Of a stretch of DNA of 64,000 nt, positions 12,418-20,941 are shown in pieces. Numbering within the stretch: the first letter of the stretch is position 1; every line of letters starts with the position of its first letter. A program made the position numbers and the translations under genes. Origin of the DNA: Entamoeba histolytica HM-1:IMSS (lineage: Eukaryota; Evosea; Mastigamoebida; Endamoebidae); assembly GCF_000208925.1 (NCBI RefSeq), contig NW_001914872.1:1-64000 (forward strand), read 5' to 3'. Under the pieces are notes generated by a model. It saw only the letters and a program-made list of their open reading frames with translations. It was not told the DNA's origin and did no database searches.

Positions 12418-14931
12418 TTAATTGCAAATGTAGACATTGGCATTTTCTTCTGCTTGAACACCATCTCTCATGAAAAGAACTTTAATTTTCACAACTACTG
12501 GCTTATCAGTAACCATTCTTGTGAGAATTAAATCTTGAGTAACTTGATCAATGGATAATGGTTGAAGAGTATTACTAGTGGGACTCATAAGTTGTAACTC
12601 AATCCACTTAGGTACTGCAACCTTCATAGAAAAGTTTGTTAATTGAGAATTAGAAGTATTAGTAAAAGTAGCATGAACAAGATATTTAGGTTCTTCAGGT
12701 TTGATATTGAATTGAACAATTACTCCATTATTATTTAATGCTTGAATAATAAGATTATTTGTATTATTCACTTGTTGTTGTAATGGAATATCATTTTGTG
12801 GAGTTTGGAGAGTAGATGAAGTTGGTTGAAGTAAATTATTTAAATTAGTTGATGGCTGAGTTGCAGGAGTGGTAGTAGGATTAATAATAGTATTCATAGT
12901 AGGATTAGGAGTAGGATTAATAGGTAATGGTCCAGTGAGTAAATCTAATAAGTTAGTAGATTGTTGTGATGATGAAGAAGGAGTTGATTTAATAGGGGTA
13001 GAAGAAATACCAAGAATATCCAATAAATCATCTTTTTTAGGTTCTTCTTTTTTGAATGATTGATTAGGTTGAGGTTGAGAAACAAGAGTTGTTTCTTTCA
13101 AAGATTCGGTTGAGACAGTTGGAAGAGATTGAGTTGGTATAGTAGTTTGAGACATTTGATTTGAATGTGTTTCTTGATGAAGATTTTCAGGGATTGGCAT
13201 TCTGTTAACAGCGTCTAATCTTAAATCATCATATGAAAAGAATTGACTAAATTCAATTGCACGTTGTTGTAATTCAACATCAATATTTGTTTTATAAATA
13301 TTAATAAATTCTTGAATTCGTTGATTAAATTGAGAAGGAATACGAGCAGATAATTTAGTTAAAGCAATAAGAATTTCTCCTTTAATTGTAGAATCAGAAA
13401 AACCAGTTCCATCAATTGAAATAATTAAATCAAGCATTGTGCTTGGTTGTACACCAGCAAATTGTCCTTCTTGAATAGCTAATAAATCTCCATATTCTCC
13501 AATAGCCCAAATAGCAACTTTATTTAAAGCTAATTTACTAACATCTTTTTTTAATGCTTCAAATAATTTATGAACAGCATATCCTTGTAATTCAATATTT
13601 TGTTGAATTAATAATATAAAATTCCATGTAACTTCTTCTGGAACAATATCACCAGCAAGAGTAATTGTTTCTAACATTGAATCAAATTTCCATTTTATAT
13701 CTGGTCCAAATTTATCAGTTAACCAACATATTTTAATTACAACATCTTGTTTGAATTGAATATCTGACAATTGAAGGAATGAAAGAAGTTCTTTTACTAA
13801 TCCAACAACATTTGATTCATTAACTAATGAATATACTAAGTCTAATGCTCTTTTACGAATAGCATGATCTCTATCTTTTAAACATTCAACAATAACACTT
13901 TTATGTTTTTGAATAGATGTACCTACAAATTCAAGAAGATATTGAAGATATTCTAATGCAACATATTTAAAATTAGAATCTTTTCCATTAAGTAATTTAA
14001 TAAGAACATCAACTGCATTATGAAGTAATGTTTCATCTGCTTCAATACTTAAAATTGTTTTAACTGTTTCAAATAAAATAGCATTTCCTACATTTCTACT
14101 ATTAGAAGTATTTGCAATAACAAAGTTAAGAACTGAATACATTAATGATGAATTAGCTTTATCATCATGTCCAAGAATACCTAATAATTGAATTAATTTT
14201 GTTTGAAGGAATGGATGTGTAATTCCACTAACATCATAATCAGGAATAAATGATGAATGAACAAGTAATTTTAAGTTATTTAATAAATTAGGAATTAATT
14301 TTCTAAATTCTCCAATTGCATTAGGTAAATATTTACATAATTCAATTGCAAGTGTTACTCCTGATAATTGTAATGAAAGTTGTCTTTCTACTATAAGAGC
14401 TTTAGTTTTTTGAACATAAATATCTGAATAACTAGGACATTTTCGAATAATACGAAGTGCAGCTGCTGCAGCTTTCTTTTTAATATAATTAATTGGTGAT
14501 GACATTAATTTTTCTACTTCTGATGCAACATCTTGAGCAATACCTTCACTACCAATATTTGATATTGTAGTTAATGAAAGTCCAACAATAAATTGGTTTT
14601 GTGATAATAAGTCATTATGCAAATGGTTTGTAACCAATGTTAATACTTCTTGAGTTTCATCTAATAATAACATTAATGCTAAATATCCAATTCTTTTATC
14701 TGAATAATGGTGTGAAGAAATTAATGCTAAACATTCCATTTGTCCATATTGTGTTGGATATCCTAATAACTGAATATAAATTAACTTAGCAACATTTCTA
14801 TGTCTTATTGTTAAATTATTTGATGACATTGATGATCGAATAACTGCACACTCTTTAGTAATAATTTCTCTTTCTTCTGCAGCTGTTTTAGCACTACGAA
14901 CACTAAGGATTAATTCTCTTAATTTTGCCAT
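12418..14931 (-). CDS. AP-1 complex gamma adaptin (837 aa)
   Basis: Large subunit of the AP-1 clathrin adaptor, which sorts cargo at the trans-Golgi and endosomes. The N-terminus (MAKLRELILSVRSAK, then EEREIITKECAVIRSS) matches the gamma-adaptin start. The frame is open 30 codons further upstream, but only from a TTG and in a Lys-rich run, so ATG 14931 is the start. A HEAT/ARM trunk (about residues 1-590) includes NVAKLIYIQLLGYPTQ, DKRIGYLALMLLLDE and NVGNAILFETV. A Pro/Thr/Asn-rich hinge (about 600-715) holds clathrin-box-like LLDIL and LLDLL motifs. The last 115 residues form a gamma-ear. The length is normal for the family. A GPHR-type gene lies 144 bp upstream on the same strand. Gamma rather than alpha or beta is supported by the trunk start and the ear. 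Confidence 0.93.
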   Translation of the reverse strand: MAKLRELILSVRSAKTAAEEREIITKECAVIRSSMSSNNLTIRHRNVAKLIYIQLLGYPTQYGQMECLALISSHHYSDKRIGYLALMLLLDETQEVLTLVTNHLHNDLLSQNQFIVGLSLTTISNIGSEGIAQDVASEVEKLMSSPINYIKKKAAAAALRIIRKCPSYSDIYVQKTKALIVERQLSLQLSGVTLAIELCKYLPNAIGEFRKLIPNLLNNLKLLVHSSFIPDYDVSGITHPFLQTKLIQLLGILGHDDKANSSLMYSVLNFVIANTSNSRNVGNAILFETVKTILSIEADETLLHNAVDVLIKLLNGKDSNFKYVALEYLQYLLEFVGTSIQKHKSVIVECLKDRDHAIRKRALDLVYSLVNESNVVGLVKELLSFLQLSDIQFKQDVVIKICWLTDKFGPDIKWKFDSMLETITLAGDIVPEEVTWNFILLIQQNIELQGYAVHKLFEALKKDVSKLALNKVAIWAIGEYGDLLAIQEGQFAGVQPSTMLDLIISIDGTGFSDSTIKGEILIALTKLSARIPSQFNQRIQEFINIYKTNIDVELQQRAIEFSQFFSYDDLRLDAVNRMPIPENLHQETHSNQMSQTTIPTQSLPTVSTESLKETTLVSQPQPNQSFKKEEPKKDDLLDILGISSTPIKSTPSSSSQQSTNLLDLLTGPLPINPTPNPTMNTIINPTTTPATQPSTNLNNLLQPTSSTLQTPQNDIPLQQQVNNTNNLIIQALNNNGVIVQFNIKPEEPKYLVHATFTNTSNSQLTNFSMKVAVPKWIELQLMSPTSNTLQPLSIDQVTQDLILTRMVTDKPVVVKIKVLFMRDGVQAEENANVYICN

Positions 14932-15075
14932 TTCTTTTACAATTTTTTGTTCTTCTATATTTATTTTTTTTTTGTTTTTTTTTTTTTTTCGATTTTGTTC
15001 TTTATTTTCAAATCTCCACAAAAATAAAAAACTTTTTGAGGCATAATCTTGTTATTAAATTATAAGATTCCTTTC

Positions 15076-16251
15076 TTAACTTGGTAAATAGGTTTGTTTA
15101 TAAGAAACAAACCACCCAAATCTGTTCTTACAATAAAAGAAAAGAAGTGAAAAACATGCTGAAAAGAAAAATATTAAATCTGAGAATGATGTATATGTGT
15201 TATAATCAATATCTTGAAATATATTATAAATAACTGAATGTGATGAAGCAACCAGATTAGATCTTGACATAATGATAAATGATAATGAGTATATCGTTAA
15301 AAAATAACATGTACCAACAACAATACTTCCTTTCACTCGTTCTGAACTTAAATTATTACAAGATGTTATAATTTTAATAGCTTTAGATAATAATCCTTTA
15401 ATACCAGTAATAACTAATATTCCTACCATCCCAAATGATAATATTTGTGCTACACTATCCCAATCTACTTCAATATGAATAAATTTTGTAATAATGGATA
15501 ATACTTTTGTAATCCAACTTGATCCATCTGAATGAGTTAATCCAATAACATGAATAATACAATTCATTAATTTATATATACAATATACACTCATTATTCC
15601 ACCATATGTTTTGTTGTATATTCCAACAACACCTTTCTTTTTCTTATATGCTCTTTGACTTTCACACATAATAACATATTCTCTATAAACCATTTGATAT
15701 AATTCACTTGATGTTTCACCTCGTTGTTCCATGAATTTAAGTTGTGCATATTTTGTTTTAATTTGTTCATCACTATATCTTTTATGGAATGGATCAAGGT
15801 GTTTCATAGGTAATTGAATCGAAGAATATCCTGATAATATTGCAGAGATGAAAATTCCAATGACTGCTAGTTTCTCTAATAATCCATATAGACTAAATAT
15901 CCCTCGTTCAGTATGAATTAATGAACTTATAATAACTATCACTATTACATGGAATAATAACCCAATCATACTCCACTTTTTTAATCCATAATGATGAAGA
16001 AAACAATAAGGATATATTACAATTAATAAAACAACTATAGAAATGATAGTAATAATGAATATTATCATTCTCAACCCTGCAAATTCTTCAGTAACTACAT
16101 CAACCAATAATGATAGATAAAGACTACATAATGTTGGTATTGTTAAATAAACACTTAATGCTGATTCCTTACTATACATTTTTATATATTTTTGTTTAAT
16201 AAAAAATAATCCAATAAATAAGATAAAAAGAAGTGATACACCAAGTATCAT
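15076..16251 (-). CDS. GPHR/GPR89-type Golgi pH regulator-like membrane protein (391 aa)
   Basis: A polytopic protein with about nine hydrophobic segments. The middle holds SGYSSIQLPMKHL, corresponding to the 'GxGAVxxPYxY' region of GPR89. A soluble charged loop follows (about 150-200), and then a C-terminal half with SVYCIYKLMNCIIHV, VDWDSVAQILSFGMVGILVI and TGIKGLLSKAIKI, in the order seen in the ABA_GPCR/GPHR family. Animal GPHR is an anion channel needed for Golgi acidification, and plant homologues are the GTG proteins. At 391 residues it is shorter than the human protein (about 455). The gene is divergent from glycerate kinase, with 207 bp between the two ATGs. The family call is firm; the transport activity is inferred from the family. 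Confidence 0.82.
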   Translation of the reverse strand: MILGVSLLFILFIGLFFIKQKYIKMYSKESALSVYLTIPTLCSLYLSLLVDVVTEEFAGLRMIIFIITIISIVVLLIVIYPYCFLHHYGLKKWSMIGLLFHVIVIVIISSLIHTERGIFSLYGLLEKLAVIGIFISAILSGYSSIQLPMKHLDPFHKRYSDEQIKTKYAQLKFMEQRGETSSELYQMVYREYVIMCESQRAYKKKKGVVGIYNKTYGGIMSVYCIYKLMNCIIHVIGLTHSDGSSWITKVLSIITKFIHIEVDWDSVAQILSFGMVGILVITGIKGLLSKAIKIITSCNNLSSERVKGSIVVGTCYFLTIYSLSFIIMSRSNLVASSHSVIYNIFQDIDYNTYTSFSDLIFFFSACFSLLFFYCKNRFGWFVSYKQTYLPS

Positions 16252-16418
16252 TGGTAATTATAAGATTATCTTTTTAAGATTATTTATAATCCTAAATCAT
16301 TTGCATTTCTTTATTATGAAATAACTCCTTTATCAGTTTATAAAAATCTTTTACCATTTCCTATCAAACTCTCAAACATTATATTATGTTTTTTCTAATC
16401 ATCTTTATTATTTTTTAT

Positions 16419-16426
16419 TATGAACT
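16419..16426 (+). promoter_or_regulatory. GAAC-like core promoter element (TATGAACT)
   Basis: TATGAACT matches the Entamoeba GAAC motif (A/T)ATGAACT. It lies 33 bases upstream of the glycerate kinase ATG, within the range where this element directs initiation. No GTATTTAAA-type TATA is evident beside it. Confidence 0.45.
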
Positions 16427-16458
16427 ATCAAAAAAAATAACTAAAAAACATTGTTATA

Positions 16459-17586
16459 ATGAAAGTTGTTGTGGCATGTGACTCATTTAAAGGAAGTATC
16501 AGTTCAAATGAAATTAATGAGTGTATTAAACAATCATTAAAAAGTATTTATCCAAATTATGTAATTAAAACATTTGAATTAGGAGATGGTGGGGAAGGAA
16601 CAATGGATAGTATTATAAGACGACTCAAAGGAAAACGAATACAAACGATTGTTCATGGACCATTAATGGAACAGATGAAAAGTGAATATGGGATAATCAA
16701 TGAGAATATTGCAATAATTGAAATGGCAAGTTGTAGTGGATTAACACTTATTCCAAAAGAATTAAGAAATCCTCTCAAAACAACTACATTTGGTGTTGGA
16801 GAAATGATATATGATGCTGTAATTAATCAAAAAGTGAAGAAAGTTATTGTTGGAATTGGAGGGAGTGGAACAAATGATGGAGGAACAGGTATGTTAGAAG
16901 CACTTGGATTTCAGTTTAAAGATTCTAAGAATAAAATACTTGGAGTTGGAGGTGAAATTTTAAATCAAATAGAGTCTATAGATTCTAGTTGTGTTTCTAA
17001 AGAGATATTAAATATCCCTATAATAGTTGCATGTGATGTAAATAATCCATTTTATGGTAAAAATGGTGCTGCATTTATCTATAGTCGTCAAAAAGGTGCA
17101 GATGATCAAATGATACAACAATTAGATAATGGATTAGAACATTTTGCTCAAGTAATTAAAAAAGTAAAAAAGATAGATCTTAATCAAATCCCAGGAACAG
17201 GTGCTGCTGGTGGACTTGGAGGAGGATTTATTGGGTTTTTAAATGCAGAATTAAAACCAGGAATTGAATTAATATTGGACTTGTTTCAGTTTGATCAAAT
17301 CATAGAAGATGCACAATACATTATCACTGGAGAAGGAAGAATAGATGAACAAAGTTTTATGGGAAAAGTACTTTGTGGAATACTCAAAAGAGCTCAAAAA
17401 TACAAAATAAAAGTAATTGCAATAGGAGGAGCAGTGGAAGTCGACTCTAATACCATTGATCCATTGTTAAGTGTATTTTGTATACAAAACAAACCAATAA
17501 CATTAGAAGATGCTATGAAAAAAGAAGAAGTTATCAAAAATGTAACTGTCTTAATAAGAAATATATTTAAACTTCTTCAACAATAA
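16459..17586 (+). CDS. Glycerate kinase, bacterial type II (375 aa)
   Basis: ATP-dependent phosphorylation of D-glycerate. Bacterial relatives (GlxK/GarK family) make 2-phosphoglycerate. The N-terminus MKVVVACDSFKGS and the motifs ELGDGGEGTMDS (about 41-52), GIGGSGTNDGGTGMLEALG (about 134-152), GTGAAGGLGGGFIG (about 251-264) and TGEGRIDEQS (about 293-302) are the hallmarks of the family. The length is normal and there is no targeting signal, so it is probably cytosolic. In Entamoeba this enzyme links serine/glycerate metabolism to glycolysis, and the family's bacterial character points to old lateral transfer. The gene converges on the uL14 gene, 128 bp away. Confidence 0.93.
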   Translation: MKVVVACDSFKGSISSNEINECIKQSLKSIYPNYVIKTFELGDGGEGTMDSIIRRLKGKRIQTIVHGPLMEQMKSEYGIINENIAIIEMASCSGLTLIPKELRNPLKTTTFGVGEMIYDAVINQKVKKVIVGIGGSGTNDGGTGMLEALGFQFKDSKNKILGVGGEILNQIESIDSSCVSKEILNIPIIVACDVNNPFYGKNGAAFIYSRQKGADDQMIQQLDNGLEHFAQVIKKVKKIDLNQIPGTGAAGGLGGGFIGFLNAELKPGIELILDLFQFDQIIEDAQYIITGEGRIDEQSFMGKVLCGILKRAQKYKIKVIAIGGAVEVDSNTIDPLLSVFCIQNKPITLEDAMKKEEVIKNVTVLIRNIFKLLQQ

Positions 17587-17714
17587 TGTTTAAATAAAAA
17601 GATTGTTATGCTTTAAATGTTTGATTAAATGAATGAAAAATAATAAAAAAAAAAGATTGAATACAAGAAACCAAAACTTCACAAATAAATCGAACTTGAC
17701 CAAACATTACTAGC

Positions 17715-18137
17715 TTAAACAATAGTTGGTGCATTTGATGAAATCTTTGGCCATAAATCAGCTGATTCCTTTGAAACTGGTCCAGTAATAGCTGATCCTT
17801 TCATTTCTCCTTTCATGTTAACAATAACAGCTGCATTATCTTCAAAATATAATGTAACTCCATCTTTTCTTCTCCATGTTCTTCTTTGTCTAATGATGAC
17901 AGCTGTATGCATCTTCTTTCTATATTCTGGTTTACCTTTTTTACATGTTGCAACAACCATATCACCACATCCAGCTCTTGGAAGTCTATTTAATCTTCCA
18001 TGGAATCCTTTTACTGAAATAATAGTAAGTGTTTTAGCTCCAGTATTATCTGCACAGTTAACTGTTGATGCATTATTTAAACCACAAGTAACTCGGAATT
18101 TATTTCCTTGTCTTCCTCCAGCTCCTCTCTTTGGCAT
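17715..18137 (-). CDS. 60S ribosomal protein uL14 (L23), 140 aa
   Basis: The full 140-residue length of eukaryotic uL14. It begins [20 protein letters not shown] and carries [18 protein letters not shown], the [18 protein letters not shown] core and [20 protein letters not shown], followed by DNAAVIVN and the C-terminal [17 protein letters not shown]. It is an assembly-core protein of the large subunit near the factor-binding region. An AACCCT motif (plus strand AGGGTT, 18150-18155) sits 13-18 bases before the ATG, similar to motifs ahead of eS10 and HSP90 in this window. Confidence 0.97.
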
Positions 18138-18283
18138 CTTTCAATTAACAGGGTTTTTTAGTTTATCTTTCCTCTATAGTTTTTTTTCTTATTTCTTTTT
18201 ATTATTTTTCTCAACTCATCAATTAAATAAAAATTCTTAAAATTTTGATTGAAAAAACATTGAATTTTCTGTATTTATCATAT

Positions 18284-20584
18284 TTAATCATCATAACTTG
18301 ATTCTACATTGATTAAATACATTAACCCTATGATCATTAGTGTGGTTAGTATCATTACAGTAATTACAATAACAACTATTTGAGTATGATATTTAAATAC
18401 TAATACAAAATCTTCTCCACTCTCACTTGCTTTTTTTAACATTCTAATATGCCATGGTAGTCGAGTTGGTGGTGTAACTACTGTTCTAGACTCAGTTTCA
18501 TTTCCTTCATTTTTTGGTTTATCAATTTCCATAACTTTATTTGGATTATGTTTTCTCATAGGTTCAAATTTTACTTCATTACCTCCATTCTCTCTTTTTT
18601 GTTTTCGTTTAACTTCTCCAGGAGTTGATGGTATTGATTTTTTTGTTCTTCTCATTAATAATAAACTTTTCTTTGTTTTTTCAATACCAGGTGATTTTGA
18701 TACCATTGGAATACCTTTAATATCTTTTTCTCGTTGTGTTTTTATTGCAATTGGTTTTTCTAAAACAGTTGTTGTTGATTTTGTTTTATTATGTGTTGTT
18801 TCTGTTTTTTCAATTTGATATGGAACTTCTGTAAATCCAATATTATCTTTATCATTACTCTTAGACTCTATTTGTATTGGTGTTTGAATAATTGGTTCTG
18901 CAATATCTCTTTGAATAGGGACTTCAATAAACCGTGTTTTCTTTCGTTCTTCTTTTTTATGTGTTTTTTTATTTTCTTTTTTTGTTTCTGACTTTTGTTT
19001 TGTTCCTTTTTTCTCTTTAATATTATCTTCAGTATCTTTTATACCTTTTTCGTGATTTAAAGACGTTTCTTCTTTTACTTCTTTTGATGTTTTTTCTTTT
19101 ATTTCTTTTAAATGATGAGGGATATAACTCTTAATTGGTTTTGTTAAATCTATATTAATTTTTACTTTTGGCTTATTTTCATCAGAAATAACTCCTGTTT
19201 CAATAATACTACTTTCATCAGAAATATCTCCTATTGATTGTGATTCTATAGAACTTTCTGTTGTTTTTGTTTTGTTTTTTCGTGTGAATGGTTTTGCATT
19301 TAATTTAAATTTAGTTATTGATTCACTTGATTCAATTGTTGATTCACTTTCTTTACTAACCATTGTTGGAATAGTAATATCCTTCATTTCAAATTCATCT
19401 ATTTTTTTATTTTCTTTTTCTTTCATTACTTTTATTTCTTCTATTCTTTCTTTTGCTTCGTTTGTATTATTAATTACTTTCGAATCAATACATTCTGATG
19501 CACGTTGACTCTTTGTGTTTAATGAATGTTGAATTATTTTATCTGGTAATGTAGCTCCATCAAATGTTGTGTCTGGAGTAACTGCTTCAAGTGAAAGTGA
19601 TCCAAATGAATCATTAATTTCTGTACTTGATGTATCTTCTGAACTAGTGAAACTTTCTTTAATTTTTTTACTCACTCGTACTGGATTTACCTTTTTCTCT
19701 CCACTTTTCTTTCTTTTTCCACAATCAGTCATTATACCTGAATAATTAAGTATTTTATGAAATGAACGTAATTTAATTTCTAATGTTGTTGATGGTGCAA
19801 TAAATAACATTTTATTTGCTTCATAAATATCACCCCATAATTCTTCTGTTGATAATTCTAATTCTGCTTCAACAAATTGTTGTAAAAAATCATCTGGATC
19901 AGCTATTTCCATTAATTCATTAAATCCTTCTTCAATTTTCTTTGTTTTTGGTCTTTCATATATTTCTTGTATTATTTTCCCCTCAACTTCTTCTATTGAT
20001 TTTTTATTTTTGTTTTCCGTTTCAGGACTTTTAGTTTCATTTCCTTCTTTTTTTATTTCATCCGTATCCGCTAACATACTAAAGAATGATGGTCGTCTTT
20101 GGTTTTCATCTTTGTGTTTTTCAAACATTACTTCAGTTTGTTTACTTCCTTCTTCTATAAATCGTTTACATGAATGAATGATATGTTGTTCACAACTTTT
20201 AATCCAAATCCCCATCGTTGAATTTGTTTCTGTTTTTAAACAAGCTGTAATACCATTAATACTTGAAAAAAATGAACAATCATTAAATAATAATTCATCA
20301 ACCATTGCTTCAAAACTTTCTAATACAAAAGAACGACTTGTTGTTATCCAACATTTTCCACCATCATGGTTTGATGGATCAGATCGTTCTGGTTGAACTG
20401 TTGACTTAAAAATATGAATATTTATAAATTGATTAGTATGAAAATCATAATCATCAATGTATTGTTTCCATAAAACTTTGAATTCTTCTCTTCTTGAAAA
20501 GTTAGCTACAGGACTACCTGGTACACTATAATCACTAGAAGAAGGCATTGCTTCATCATCTATATAAATGGTAAAAGTGGTCAT
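18284..20584 (-). CDS. eIF4E-like domain protein with Lys/Glu-rich linker and C-terminal membrane anchor (766 aa)
   Basis: The frame opens earlier at a TTG, but the first ATG is at 20584. Residues 28-145 read like an eIF4E fold: REEFKVLWKQYI (as in 'EDFWALYNHI'), INIHIFKSTVQPERSDPSNH and DGGKCWI (as in 'LFK.GI.PMWED.....GGRW.I', with the same spacing), and INGITACLKTE...MGIWIKSCE (as in 'VCGAVVNVR...IAIWTTEC'). The cap-stacking Trp-Glu pair of 'MWED' is replaced by Arg67-Ser68, and no Trp occurs before residue 39. Trp127 is kept. A long, low-complexity Lys/Glu/Ser/Thr-rich region (about 150-700) follows, with one more ordered patch near 215-310. A single hydrophobic segment lies at about 736-758 with 8 residues after it, suggesting a tail anchor with the rest in the cytosol. 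The eIF4E assignment is by eye. The role is unknown. Confidence 0.65.
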   Translation of the reverse strand: MTTFTIYIDDEAMPSSSDYSVPGSPVANFSRREEFKVLWKQYIDDYDFHTNQFINIHIFKSTVQPERSDPSNHDGGKCWITTSRSFVLESFEAMVDELLFNDCSFFSSINGITACLKTETNSTMGIWIKSCEQHIIHSCKRFIEEGSKQTEVMFEKHKDENQRRPSFFSMLADTDEIKKEGNETKSPETENKNKKSIEEVEGKIIQEIYERPKTKKIEEGFNELMEIADPDDFLQQFVEAELELSTEELWGDIYEANKMLFIAPSTTLEIKLRSFHKILNYSGIMTDCGKRKKSGEKKVNPVRVSKKIKESFTSSEDTSSTEINDSFGSLSLEAVTPDTTFDGATLPDKIIQHSLNTKSQRASECIDSKVINNTNEAKERIEEIKVMKEKENKKIDEFEMKDITIPTMVSKESESTIESSESITKFKLNAKPFTRKNKTKTTESSIESQSIGDISDESSIIETGVISDENKPKVKINIDLTKPIKSYIPHHLKEIKEKTSKEVKEETSLNHEKGIKDTEDNIKEKKGTKQKSETKKENKKTHKKEERKKTRFIEVPIQRDIAEPIIQTPIQIESKSNDKDNIGFTEVPYQIEKTETTHNKTKSTTTVLEKPIAIKTQREKDIKGIPMVSKSPGIEKTKKSLLLMRRTKKSIPSTPGEVKRKQKRENGGNEVKFEPMRKHNPNKVMEIDKPKNEGNETESRTVVTPPTRLPWHIRMLKKASESGEDFVLVFKYHTQIVVIVITVMILTTLMIIGLMYLINVESSYDD

Positions 20585-20726
20585 GATAAAGAGGAGAGAA
20601 AAACAAAAAAAAACAAGTTCCAATGTCTAGCAACAGAGAGAAATATTGTTATTTAAAAAATGTTTTAGAAAAAATACACATCATTAAAAATAAGTCATCT
20701 CATAAGAAAGCACTACGTGGAAAGGG

Positions 20727-20735
20727 AAACCCTAA
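20727..20735 (+). promoter_or_regulatory. AAACCCTAA motif upstream of HSP90
   Basis: A copy of A(A)ACCCT(A), also found close to the starts of uL14 (18150-18155, minus sense) and eS10 (42118-42123, minus sense). Shared use by highly expressed genes suggests a control element, but three cases are few. Confidence 0.3.
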
Positions 20736-20897
20736 ATAAAAAACCTAAAAAAAAAAGAAAAGAAGAGGAAGAAATATAGTAAAAAAATAGGAAAAGAAAG
20801 TAAAAGAAGACGAGAAGAAAATAAATAAATGAAGGAAGAGCAAATGACAACGAGAGCTGACGTGGTGTATTACAATTACATCGTAGACAAAAGAAGA

Positions 20898-20906
20898 GTA
20901 TTTAAA
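20898..20906 (+). promoter_or_regulatory. TATA-like element GTATTTAAA of HSP90
   Basis: An exact match to the Entamoeba TATA consensus GTATTTAAA(G/C), which lies about 30 bases before the transcription start. It overlaps the in-frame ATG at 20906, so that ATG would be upstream of the mRNA and the next ATG (20942) is the likely start. This leaves the very short 5' UTR usual in Entamoeba. Confidence 0.65.
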
Positions 20907-20941
20907 TGGGAAATAGAAAAGATCAATCATTAGAAGAAGAA

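Larger units (their letters stand above)
20585..20941. promoter_or_regulatory. Divergent promoter region between the eIF4E-like gene and HSP90
   Basis: 357 bp shared by two divergent genes. It is strongly purine-rich on the plus strand and contains AAACCCTAA (20727-20735), TACGTGG (20714-20720), TGACGTGG (20858-20865) and the TATA-like GTATTTAAA (20898-20906). I did not see a clear array of nGAAn heat-shock elements. Confidence 0.5.

Noticed and set aside
14932..15021. 30-codon Lys-rich extension of AP-1 gamma
   Set aside because: It opens at TTG with no ATG, while the family start MxxLRELI lies at 14931.
20585..20623. Hydrophobic 'signal peptide' before the eIF4E-like protein
   Set aside because: It reads from a TTG through a T-rich run. 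The first ATG is 20584, so no signal peptide is supported.
20906..20941. 12-codon N-terminal extension of HSP90
   Set aside because: The TATA element overlaps its ATG, and the extension is absent from the HSP90 family pattern.
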